Shown here in pieces: positions 1 to 7,673 of a DNA stretch of 64,000 nt. The stretch is from Saccharicrinis aurantiacus (GTDB lineage Bacteria; Bacteroidota; Bacteroidia; Bacteroidales; Marinilabiliaceae): contig NZ_LYBV02000023.1 of NCBI RefSeq assembly GCF_001660705.2, positions 62,001 through 126,000 on the forward strand, given 5' to 3'. The notes under the pieces are model-generated. The model was not told the DNA's origin. It searched no databases and saw nothing but the letters and a program-made list of their open reading frames with translations. The first letter of the stretch is position 1. Each line of letters opens with the position of its first letter. A program made the translations under genes and the position numbers.

Positions 1-2
1 TT

Positions 3-1232
3 GTTGCAATAATTAAGGTATTACTAAAAATGGGGCATTCCATACCTATTGTAGAACTCATGGTATCCATGTCGGCACTTCAGTGGATCATCGGCCCCTT
101 TATCGATTATCACAATGGAATCACCCATTACAAATACCACATGTATGTGCCCGAGTCTGAGTATATGGCTTTTATAGTACCCGCTTTGCTCCTCTTTTAT
201 GCAGGTACCCTATGGTATAAAAATACGCTAGACTTAGATGAGTTAAGCGAGCGAGTTTCTAATTTATTAGATAGACATCCAAAATTACCCTTTATATTAG
301 TAGCCACAGGTTTGGCTATCCCTTTTATTAATGGTATAGTGCCGCCGGCATTGCGTTTTATTTTCTTTTTATTATCCAACGTAAAATATGTAGGGGCTAT
401 TTATTTGCTCTTTTCTAACCATAAAAATAGGTGGACTATATTTATGTCTACTATGGCCTTAACCGCATTGGCATCCATGGCTAGTGGAATGTTTCACGAT
501 TTACTGCTGTGGAGTATGCTTACTTTCACCTTTGTGGCCAAAGAGCTACAGTTAAGCACCTTAAAAAAAATAAGCATAGGCATTATAGGCATGCTATTAG
601 CCATTACCATACAATCCGTAAAAGCAGATTATAGGGCTATTATACATAAAGGATATAGTGGCAACAAAGCAGCGCTATTTATTGGTATGGCAACAGAGAA
701 CTGGCGCAGTGGTGGTATTACTAACCCAACTAATGAAGAAAATATGACAGCACGCCTCAACCAAGGGTGGATTATTTCTGCTGTAATGTATCATGTACCT
801 CAAAAAGAACCTTATGCAGGTGGATCTACCATTATAGAGGCATTAGAAGCTAGTTTACTACCTCGCTTTTTAGCCCCCAATAAGAAGAAAGCAGGGGGAA
901 GAGAAAACTTTATGAAGTATACTGGCTTACCTTTAGGAGATAATACGAGTATGGGTATTAGTATTTCGGGTGAGGCCTATGCCAACTATGGTAAGTATGG
1001 AGGCATGCTATTTATGCTTATTTGGGGTATGTTTATATCCTGGTTCTGGAAAAAGCTTGGAGATTTAAGTAATCTATATCCCACTTTACTCATTTGGAGC
1101 CCCATCCTATTTTTACAGGTAATAAAAGCCGAAACTGAATTTGTGGTGGTATTAAATCACTTGATTAAGTCAGGTGTATTGGTATTTGGTTTGCTGTGGT
1201 TTATTAAAAAGCAGTGGAGAATAACAATATAA
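3..1232 (+). CDS. Partial O-antigen polymerase-like membrane protein
   Basis: The reading frame stays open to the first base, so the ATG at 30 is probably internal and the true start lies before the window. The visible 400-plus residues are strongly hydrophobic, with about ten likely membrane segments and a soluble central loop (roughly residues 195-320 from the ATG at 30) containing GGSTIIEALEAS and GDNTSMGISISGEAYANYG. A large periplasmic loop between membrane helices is the layout of Wzy-type polymerases and O-antigen ligases. The GT4 glycosyltransferase downstream fits a surface-polysaccharide locus. The assignment rests on topology and context; I see no diagnostic catalytic motif. Confidence 0.55.
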   Translation, partial: VAIIKVLLKMGHSIPIVELMVSMSALQWIIGPFIDYHNGITHYKYHMYVPESEYMAFIVPALLLFYAGTLWYKNTLDLDELSERVSNLLDRHPKLPFILVATGLAIPFINGIVPPALRFIFFLLSNVKYVGAIYLLFSNHKNRWTIFMSTMALTALASMASGMFHDLLLWSMLTFTFVAKELQLSTLKKISIGIIGMLLAITIQSVKADYRAIIHKGYSGNKAALFIGMATENWRSGGITNPTNEENMTARLNQGWIISAVMYHVPQKEPYAGGSTIIEALEASLLPRFLAPNKKKAGGRENFMKYTGLPLGDNTSMGISISGEAYANYGKYGGMLFMLIWGMFISWFWKKLGDLSNLYPTLLIWSPILFLQVIKAETEFVVVLNHLIKSGVLVFGLLWFIKKQWRITI

Positions 1233-1240
1233 AATTAAAG

Positions 1241-1318
1241 AACCACAAAGGCACGGAGTAGTCGCAGAGGGCACAGAGAACAAATTTGGCGCACTTTGCG
1301 TAAAACTCTGCGGTTAAA
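1241..1318. repeat. Dispersed repeat, copy 1 (left of GxxExxY gene)
   Basis: This copy begins aaccacaaag and ends ctctgcggttaaa, with cgcagagg and actttgcg inside. It is related to the copy at 1736-1825, in the same orientation. The ends are imperfect inverted repeats of one another (aaccrcaaag against ctctgcggtt), so the unit can fold. The pair brackets the GxxExxY gene. Confidence 0.7.
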
Positions 1319-1333
1319 CTAAAGAATAAACCT

Positions 1334-1712
1334 ATGACTGAAAACGAAATCTCTCAAAAAAATAATAGGTGCTGCTATAGAAGTGCATAAAGCACTAGGC
1401 CCTGGCCTACTAGAAAAAGCCTACCAAGAGTGTTTATATTATAAGCTACAACAAGATGGCCTGAAAGTTGAAAAAGAAAAGCCAATGCCTTTGATCTTTG
1501 AAGAGGTGAAATTGGAATGTGGGTATAGAATAGATTTGTTAGTCGAAAATAAAGTAATAGTTGAACTAAAGAGTGTGGAAGTTCTAAATGATGTACACTT
1601 AGCACAAACCCTCACCTACATCAAATTAGGAGATTATAAGTTAGGCTTGTTGATTAATTTTAATGTGGCATTATTAAAACAAGGGATTAAACGAGTAGTT
1701 AATAACTTGTAA
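1334..1712 (+). pseudogene. GxxExxY family protein, frameshifted near its start
   Basis: From the ATG at 1334 the frame reads MTENEISQK and then meets seven A bases (1356-1362). With six A bases it would continue IIGAAIEVHKALGPGLLEKAYQ, which is the usual start of a GxxExxY protein (GPGLLEKAY matches the name-giving motif). As written, that frame stops at 1388 and only a GTG at 1383 opens the remaining 109 codons. The C-terminal part, with YRIDLLVENKVIVELKSV and LLINFN, is intact. The family is small, of unknown biochemistry and has a nuclease-like core. This may be a real pseudogene, slippage-dependent expression or a base-call error in the A run. Confidence 0.75.
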
Positions 1713-1735
1713 AAGTAAGAAGCGCAAAAAAAATG

Positions 1736-1825
1736 AACCGCAAAGGAACAGAGGATACGCAGAGGGAACAGAGAAATGAAAACTTAGCATTCTTTGCGAA
1801 AATATCAGCGAACTCTGCGGTTAAA
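1736..1825. repeat. Dispersed repeat, copy 2 (right of GxxExxY gene)
   Basis: The copy begins aaccgcaaag and ends ctctgcggttaaa, with cgcagagggaacagagaa inside. It is the direct-orientation partner of 1241-1318. The terminal 10 bases are inverted repeats with one mismatch. Confidence 0.7.
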
Positions 1826-1837
1826 TAAAAATAAATA

Positions 1838-2818
1838 ATGCAAACACCCATACATCTCTTCTTCCGTAAAAAGCTAGGTCAGTTCAATAGTATTGAAGAG
1901 ATATTTAATGCCTTATTACCAGAGTTACAAGAACACCATAATGCCATTAAGGCAGAAGTGCCTGAGAGCAGTATATGTCTTAAAGGTCTGTATGCTAACA
2001 TTAAATTTGCACGCCAATTTAAAGGAATCAAGCACATTACTGGTCATATCAATTATCTTACCCCTTTTTTAGGTAAAAACACCATACTCACTATACACGA
2101 TGTAGGCTCAAACTTATATGGTAATTGCACTAAACGCATACTATTAAAAACCTTTTGGCTTTGGATACCTGCACTATTTGCAAAAAAAATAACGGTGATT
2201 TCTGAATTCTCAAAGCAAGAGTTGAGTGCCATAGTTCCCTTTGCCAAAAATAAAATACAGGTAATACACAACCCTATTAAGCCTGAATTACACTATACTC
2301 CTAAGGTATTTAATAAAACTTGTCCTACCCTATTACACCTAGGTACAAAGGACAATAAAAACCTAGAGCGCACCATTGAAGCCATAAAGGATATACCATG
2401 CCAACTGCATATTATAGGTAAGCTAAACAATACACAACTTGCTTTACTTGATAAATACGACATCAACTATAAAAACCAATACTATATTCCCTATTCCGAG
2501 ATTATAGAAGCCTATAAACAATGTGATATTCTTAGTTTTGCCTCTACCTACGAGGGCTTTGGAATGCCCATCATAGAAGCGCAAGCTATAGGCAGACCAG
2601 TACTCACCTCCAATTGCTGCTCAATGCCCGAGGTGGCAGCAGATGCAGCCCTACTCATTAACCCACGCTCCAGTGCCGAGATTACCCAAGGCATCCAAAA
2701 AATCATCAACGATGATACTTTCCGCGAGCAACTCATCCCCAAAGGACTAGAAAACGTAAAACGCTTTGATATTAAAGAGATAGCTAGGCAATATGGTGCT
2801 ATATATAAATCACTTTAG
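1838..2818 (+). CDS. Glycosyltransferase family 4 protein
   Basis: The 326-residue protein has the GT-B arrangement of family 4 enzymes. The N-terminal half carries LTIHDVGS and VISEFSKQEL followed by IQVIHNPI. The C-terminal nucleotide-sugar half has LLHLGTKDNKNLERTIEA and the family signature STYEGFGMPIIEAQAIGRPV (EX7E motif). It probably adds a sugar to a lipid-linked surface polysaccharide on the cytoplasmic face. It is at the short end for the family but complete. Donor and acceptor cannot be read from sequence. Confidence 0.88.
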   Translation: MQTPIHLFFRKKLGQFNSIEEIFNALLPELQEHHNAIKAEVPESSICLKGLYANIKFARQFKGIKHITGHINYLTPFLGKNTILTIHDVGSNLYGNCTKRILLKTFWLWIPALFAKKITVISEFSKQELSAIVPFAKNKIQVIHNPIKPELHYTPKVFNKTCPTLLHLGTKDNKNLERTIEAIKDIPCQLHIIGKLNNTQLALLDKYDINYKNQYYIPYSEIIEAYKQCDILSFASTYEGFGMPIIEAQAIGRPVLTSNCCSMPEVAADAALLINPRSSAEITQGIQKIINDDTFREQLIPKGLENVKRFDIKEIARQYGAIYKSL

Positions 2819-2862
2819 ACCTGTCAGGTTTATTAGCGCTATGCCATATACCTGACAGGTCT
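2817..2862 (+). terminator. Perfect 13-bp inverted repeat at the end of the GT4 gene
   Basis: Arms at 2817-2829 (agacctgtcaggt) and 2850-2862 (acctgacaggtct) pair perfectly around a 20-base loop, and a T-rich stretch follows at 2866-2874. The left arm begins inside the TAG stop codon. It could act as a terminator or be a dispersed CCTGTCAGG palindrome inserted at the gene end. Confidence 0.6.
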
Positions 2863-2922
2863 ATTGTATTTTTTACTGCATAAAATCGTCGCCATCCGTA
2901 ACCGTCTCCAAATTGCGGTAAA

Positions 2923-2970
2923 TATAAACACCCCATCAGATTGTTGATTCAATTTGATGGGGTGTTTATA
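2923..2970. terminator. Perfect 16-bp inverted repeat, likely bidirectional terminator
   Basis: Arms tataaacaccccatca (2923-2938) and its exact complement (2955-2970) flank a 16-base loop. T-rich bases follow on the plus strand (2971-2977). It lies just past the stop of the minus-strand IS66 remnant and could also end transcription from the GT4 gene. Confidence 0.65.
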
Positions 2971-2982
2971 TTTTGTTAATAG

Positions 2983-3411
2983 TTATTCAGCCCACTTGTC
3001 AGGGAGCAATTTCCGCATTTGCTCATCGGTCATTTGTGGGTGTTCTGCTAAGGTTTGTATTACCTCTTTAAAATACGTATAGGTGTTCACATTATTCAGC
3101 CTGCAAGAAATAGCAAGAGAATACAGGGTAGCAGTTCTTTCAGCTCCGGCATTGGAACCACAGAAAAGAGAATTATGACGACTGATGCTAATGTAACGCA
3201 TTGGCCGTTCTATTATATTGTTGTCTAAATCATAATCGGTAGATGTTATTATATTGTATATCGACTCCAATTCTTTGAAGCAGTATGCTGCTGCTTTATA
3301 TAAAATGTGGTTGCCTATTGTTTCGGGGTCTCTTTCAATTTTCCGAAGCTCCTTTATTTCAATAAACCGATTAAGTGGATATAATGTTGGTGCCGTTTGG
3401 GGAGCACCCAA
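2983..3411 (-). pseudogene. IS66 family transposase, C-terminal remnant
   Basis: About 140 codons survive of a transposase normally near 500. The segment DLDNNIIERPMR with ISRHNSLFCGSNAGAERTA and LYSLAISCRLNNVNTYTYF is the conserved IS66 C-terminal region, including the last acidic catalytic residue (E of NNIIER). The upstream part, with the first two catalytic aspartates, and the accessory orf1/orf2 genes are missing, so it cannot be active. It sits at the border between the surface-polysaccharide genes and the carbohydrate-degradation locus, consistent with past IS-mediated rearrangement. Confidence 0.88.
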
Positions 3412-3423
3412 GATAGTAGTGAC

Positions 3424-3522
3424 AGCCCTTTGCTGTTGGGTTTTAGTGATTTTTGACTGGTGGCTGCGACCGCAGGAAGCTCACGCACAGTTTAAAAACA
3501 CTTAAGCCCAACAGAAAAGGCT
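3424..3522. repeat. Small element with imperfect terminal inverted repeats
   Basis: The left end (3424-3448, agccctttgctgttggg...) and the complement of the right end (3499-3522, agccttttctgttggg...) match at about 20 of 24 positions. The 50-base centre contains ctgcgaccgcag, itself a small hairpin, and is more GC-rich than its surroundings. It may be an IS end, a MITE-like element or a structured repeat. Confidence 0.45.
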
Positions 3523-3547
3523 ATAGCGGATAGCTTGAAAAGGTGCC

Positions 3548-5095
3548 TTAATTATAGTAATCCCAAAAATTATATTTTTCGCCGGTGCTTTGGGTATTGT
3601 CGCCCAGTTTAATGGCTTCGGCTTGCATTTCGGCTTGCATGGTTTTTAGGGTTTCGTGGTATTGAGGCAAAAATGCAAGGTTGGTGGTTTCCCAAGGGTC
3701 GTTAGCCGTGTTGAAAAGCAAGGTTACGCGCGAACCTGCCACAAACTCGCCTTTCTTTTTGTGGTAATCGTTGGCTTTTACAAATTCTATTAGCTTAAAA
3801 TCGCCCTTACGGTATGCGCGCTGATGCTGACGATAGGCATGATAAGTATGATCGCGTACCTGAGCCACTTCGCCATTAATTACAGGTTTTAAGCTCAGTC
3901 CGTTTACTGATGCGGGTGCCTGAATGCCAGCCAAATCGCAAGTGGTTGGGTATATATCGTGTATGTAACAGAGGGCATCTGAACGCACACCACTTTGCTT
4001 GGTGGCTCCTCCGGATACGATGAATGGCACATGAATTCCATCCTCATCATATACATTTTGCTTGCCCAACAGTCCGTGACACCCAACGGCCAAACCGCTA
4101 TCGCCAGAAAGAATGATGATGGTATTGTCATATTCTCCGCTTTCTTTTAGGGCTTGAATTACCTTTCCTATTTGGGCATCTAAATGGGTGATGATAGCAT
4201 AGTAGGCAGCCAAATGTTCGCGTGCCACTTGGGGCGTACGTGGCCAAGGACCAAGTTCTTCATCGCGCAAAAACAGGGCGCCATTGTCGAAGGGATGCTG
4301 TGGCAGATATGATGGCGGCAGTTGAATTTGATCGGTGGGATACATATCTTGATATTTCTTGGGTGCCTGACGCGGATCGTGCGGAGCATGAAAAGCCAAA
4401 TACATGAAGAACGGCTCTTTATCCTTGTAGTTTTTGATATAAGTGGCTGCATTACGTGCAAATATTTCGGAGGTATGTGGACCTAGTTCTTCAGTGCCTG
4501 TGGGACCGCGTTTATCTGTTTTAGCTACCGGGCGACGGGTTTCGTTCCCATTGGCATCAAACTCTAAAAGGTAGGCATCCTTTTTAGGAAAGGCTCCGGT
4601 TTTATCCCAATCCCAAAGTGGCATTCGGTAATGATCGGTAAGGTATACGCCAATGCCCATTACCGTCTGGCCATCATCAAACGAACGCGACAAGGATTCC
4701 CTATCCTGATGCCACTTGCCCACCATGTGAGTATGGTAGCCATTGTTTTTAAAGGTTTCGCCAATGGTAATATGTTCTTTGGGCATGGTGTGGCCTTGAC
4801 CCTTGAGGGTAAATAACTGACGTCCGCTTAACAACATAGCCCTACTAGGCATGCAGGTTGCTCCTGAAAATGCCCCCATTAAATAGGCGTTTGTAAATAC
4901 AATACCCGTATTGGCCAATTGATCGATATTGGGTGTTCGCACCGCTTGTCCGCCAAGGGCATGAATTCCGGTATAACGATGGTCGTCGGTATAAATTACC
5001 AATACGTTGGGCTTCTTCGTTTTTTTGGCAAATGTATTCATCGCCATAAGGCTGATGATGCAGACTGCGATTAATTTAAAAGTAGGTAGTTTCAT
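3548..5095 (-). CDS. Secreted sulfatase (S1 family, Cys-type)
   Basis: This 515-residue sulfatase starts at the ATG at 5095, where a signal peptide begins (MKLPTFKLIAVC to about residue 23, ending MNTFA). An in-frame start 42 codons further up would bury that signal and read through repeat DNA. CMPSR at residues 81-85 is the formylglycine-forming signature (C81 becomes the catalytic aldehyde), and the metal-site YTDDHR is at 35-40. NTIIILSGDSG and GCHGLLGKQNVYDEDG are also typical. It removes sulfate from glycans in the periplasm and needs an anSME maturase encoded elsewhere. It is the distal gene of the minus-strand arm. The exact S1 subfamily and sulfate position are unknown. Confidence 0.92.
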   Translation of the reverse strand: MKLPTFKLIAVCIISLMAMNTFAKKTKKPNVLVIYTDDHRYTGIHALGGQAVRTPNIDQLANTGIVFTNAYLMGAFSGATCMPSRAMLLSGRQLFTLKGQGHTMPKEHITIGETFKNNGYHTHMVGKWHQDRESLSRSFDDGQTVMGIGVYLTDHYRMPLWDWDKTGAFPKKDAYLLEFDANGNETRRPVAKTDKRGPTGTEELGPHTSEIFARNAATYIKNYKDKEPFFMYLAFHAPHDPRQAPKKYQDMYPTDQIQLPPSYLPQHPFDNGALFLRDEELGPWPRTPQVAREHLAAYYAIITHLDAQIGKVIQALKESGEYDNTIIILSGDSGLAVGCHGLLGKQNVYDEDGIHVPFIVSGGATKQSGVRSDALCYIHDIYPTTCDLAGIQAPASVNGLSLKPVINGEVAQVRDHTYHAYRQHQRAYRKGDFKLIEFVKANDYHKKKGEFVAGSRVTLLFNTANDPWETTNLAFLPQYHETLKTMQAEMQAEAIKLGDNTQSTGEKYNFWDYYN

Positions 5096-5199
5096 TTTTT
5101 TCGTTTGTCTTTCTTTTAGAATAGTATTTGCATGTAGCCTTAAGATGGCTTCCTTTGTCGCGATGATGTAAAACCTTAAGCAGGCAGTAAAATAAATAA

Positions 5200-5238
5200 G
5201 CGCCTTGTTATTCCGAGGCACAAAGGAATCTCAAGGCA
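5200..5238. repeat. Dispersed 39-bp repeat copy
   Basis: The sequence matches the complement of 55245-55283 at 34 of 39 positions. The shared core is attccgaggcac followed by aaggaatct. It lies between the sulfatase and the GH28 gene. Confidence 0.7.
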
Positions 5239-5266
5239 AACTTCAAATCCGTTACTCATTGAGACT

Positions 5267-6637
5267 TTAGTTTTCTTCAATAATTATTTCTTCTCTCCCA
5301 TCTTCACCCTCCAAGGAAAAAGTAATATTTTCTTTTACGATATTTTTGGCATGGCGTGCATATAAACCATAGGCAGGTAATACGCCAAAAAAGCTAAACT
5401 CGGGATAACGCTTTTCGTCTTCGGCAATTACAGCTTTTACTTGCTCTGCAGTTCCTCCACCTGGTAGAGTGATGGCGATATTGCTAAGGGTAATATTTTC
5501 GACAGCGTGGTTTGGTGTTCCGGTAATAAAAATACCTGCCGGAGGTGTCACTCTTGATTCTTCAATGCTACGAGTTACTGCTGTTACGTTACTAATCTGA
5601 ATATTTTTAATAGAGCCTACTTTTTGCTTTGGAGCATCGCGATAAGTGCGCAAACGCTCGCCCAAGCGAATAAATATTGGCATATCCACATTATTCATTT
5701 TAATGTTATCGATAAGAATGTTATCGATATTTGCGCCATCAACACTAAGTATTTTTATACCACCGCCGCGCGTATCGTTTATGGTACAGTTTTTAACCAC
5801 AATATTTTTGAAATCGCCCATTGATTCGGTACCAAATTTAATAGTACCCCAATCACTTTTTAGTGTACAATTGCTCACAACAACATTACTGGTTGCCACC
5901 GGCGATGTGGTTTTAAAACAGATGGCATCGTCGCCACTATCGATATCGCAGTTTTGGATTATGGCATCGCTACTGGAGTCTAAATCAATACCGTCGTTAT
6001 TTTTGTGTGCATGGCTGTATATTTTAACACCATCCACTAATATATTCTTACTTTGGAAGAAGTGTAAAGTCCATGCGGCAGGCTGGCGTAAGCTGATATC
6101 TTTAACTTGAATATTGCTTGATTTTACCAAACGTACCAAAAATGGTCGGTTACTGGCATAAACGCCATACTCACTTTGGGCTACCCCCAAACGTTTCATT
6201 GTTTTTTTAATATTCTTTGATAAAAACAATTCTCCTCGCCCATCAATAATTCCCTGACCTGTGATGGCAATATTATTGGCACCCTCGGCACCCACTAGGC
6301 ACTTACCACGCACTTGCCCCGTAGCATCGGTAAATGGGTCAATACTTATGTAATCCATAGGATTATCGCTACCAATAAGCTGCGCGCCTTCTTCAACATG
6401 AAGCGTAACATTATCTTTTAGCAAAACGGTACCTGTTATAAAATGGCCGCTAGGTACTATAACTGTTCCTCCGCCATTATTATAGCAATCGTCAATTGCC
6501 TGCTGAATGGCTTTTGTGTTAATAGTAGTTTGATCGCTTATGGCACCGTAAGTGGTGATAACGTAGTGCTTATCCGATTGGCACGATAGCAAAGTTACTG
6601 CCAACAGCATTGATACAATATAAAGTAGTTTTTTCAT
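5267..6637 (-). CDS. GH28-like polygalacturonase family lipoprotein
   Basis: The 456-residue product has a lipoprotein signal (LLSC, Cys19) and then a right-handed beta-helix of the GH28 type starting YGAISDQTTINTKAIQQAI. The family aspartates are present: NNDGIDLD (D215), and D236/D237 in SGDDAICFK. The usual GHG histidine and RIK segment are replaced by DWGTIKFG (about 262-269) and GGIKIL (about 292-297), so the substrate may differ from plain homogalacturonan. GH28 enzymes hydrolyse alpha-linked galacturonosides, including rhamnogalacturonan. A second GH28-like gene lies at 10012-11400. Confidence 0.82.
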   Translation of the reverse strand: MKKLLYIVSMLLAVTLLSCQSDKHYVITTYGAISDQTTINTKAIQQAIDDCYNNGGGTVIVPSGHFITGTVLLKDNVTLHVEEGAQLIGSDNPMDYISIDPFTDATGQVRGKCLVGAEGANNIAITGQGIIDGRGELFLSKNIKKTMKRLGVAQSEYGVYASNRPFLVRLVKSSNIQVKDISLRQPAAWTLHFFQSKNILVDGVKIYSHAHKNNDGIDLDSSSDAIIQNCDIDSGDDAICFKTTSPVATSNVVVSNCTLKSDWGTIKFGTESMGDFKNIVVKNCTINDTRGGGIKILSVDGANIDNILIDNIKMNNVDMPIFIRLGERLRTYRDAPKQKVGSIKNIQISNVTAVTRSIEESRVTPPAGIFITGTPNHAVENITLSNIAITLPGGGTAEQVKAVIAEDEKRYPEFSFFGVLPAYGLYARHAKNIVKENITFSLEGEDGREEIIIEEN

Positions 6638-6750
6638 GTGTTTTTATATTAGAATTTAAATTATACCTGATATAGTAAGGGTAGAACTCGCACCAATATG
6701 AACCCTTAGAATTTATTGATACCTAGAGGTGCGAATCTGTAAATGATTTT

Positions 6751-7668
6751 TTATTCTATAGTAGCGAACCAATCTTCGGCAAGCTTTGTCCAGTGTGGTG
6801 CTCCTTCTCTACTTAGGCCCAAGCTATAACCATGTCCACCTGTTGGAAATAAATGCATGGTTGCACTTACCTTATGTTTTACTAATGCCTGATACATTCT
6901 GATGGAGTTTTCTACTGGCACTGCTTTATCATCAGCAGAGTGCACCATAAAAGTAGGCGGTGTATCATTGGTAACTTGCAATTCGTTAGAGAACTCCTCT
7001 ACCAATTCTGGAGATGGGTTTTTACCTAGTAAATTCTTCTTTGAACCCTTATGTGTTACACCATCTTGCATGCTGATAACGGGATAGATGAGCATCATAA
7101 AATCAGGGCGCGCACTTAATGCGTCAATAGAATCCTTTCTATCATAAATAGGCATCTCGTAATGGGTACCAATGCTTGAAGCCAAGTGACCTCCTGCAGA
7201 AAACCCTATTACGCCAACCTTATTAACATTTACATTATAATCTGGTGCATTGCTTCGTATCCATCGCATGGCGCGTTGGGCATCTTGCAATGGTGCTTGA
7301 TGCCCAGTTACTACAGATGCTGATTGTGGTAATCTATACTTTAAAACAAAAGCTGCAATACCATTACTGTTTAACCATTTGGCAATATCTGTTCCTTCCC
7401 AATCGTATGCTAAACCACCATAACCACCTCCTGGCATTATTAAAACGGCACGTCCGTTGGCATTTTGCTTTGAAGGAATAAAGGCTTCTATCGTCGGGGT
7501 TTGAACCTTTTGGATGAAAAGTATATCTCGCTCTGGATAAAACTCCTTTTCCTTCGATTTCTGATAATTTGGCAATTCTTTTATATCCCAAAGCGGAATT
7601 TGTTCTTGTGCCATACTGCTCATTGTTAGTAATACTACGATAGCTGCAATAAGTGTTCTTTGTTTCAT
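6751..7668 (-). CDS. Secreted alpha/beta-hydrolase, probable carbohydrate esterase
   Basis: After a signal peptide ending near MSSMAQ (residue 21), this 305-residue protein shows the esterase/lipase fold: oxyanion segment PGGGYGGLAYDWEG, nucleophile elbow GFSAGGH (Ser157), acidic residue in HSADD (246-247) and catalytic His279 in TGGHGY. Related proteins (acetylxylan esterase/BD-FAE-like) remove acetyl or feruloyl groups from plant and algal polysaccharides. Only 5 bases separate it from the GH31 stop-to-start junction at 7674, so the two are almost certainly co-transcribed. Confidence 0.83.
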   Translation of the reverse strand: MKQRTLIAAIVVLLTMSSMAQEQIPLWDIKELPNYQKSKEKEFYPERDILFIQKVQTPTIEAFIPSKQNANGRAVLIMPGGGYGGLAYDWEGTDIAKWLNSNGIAAFVLKYRLPQSASVVTGHQAPLQDAQRAMRWIRSNAPDYNVNVNKVGVIGFSAGGHLASSIGTHYEMPIYDRKDSIDALSARPDFMMLIYPVISMQDGVTHKGSKKNLLGKNPSPELVEEFSNELQVTNDTPPTFMVHSADDKAVPVENSIRMYQALVKHKVSATMHLFPTGGHGYSLGLSREGAPHWTKLAEDWFATIE

Positions 7669-7673
7669 GTGTA

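Noticed and set aside
5096-5221. N-terminal extension of the first sulfatase
   Set aside because: The extra 42 codons read through a dispersed repeat and would mask a clear signal peptide starting at 5095.
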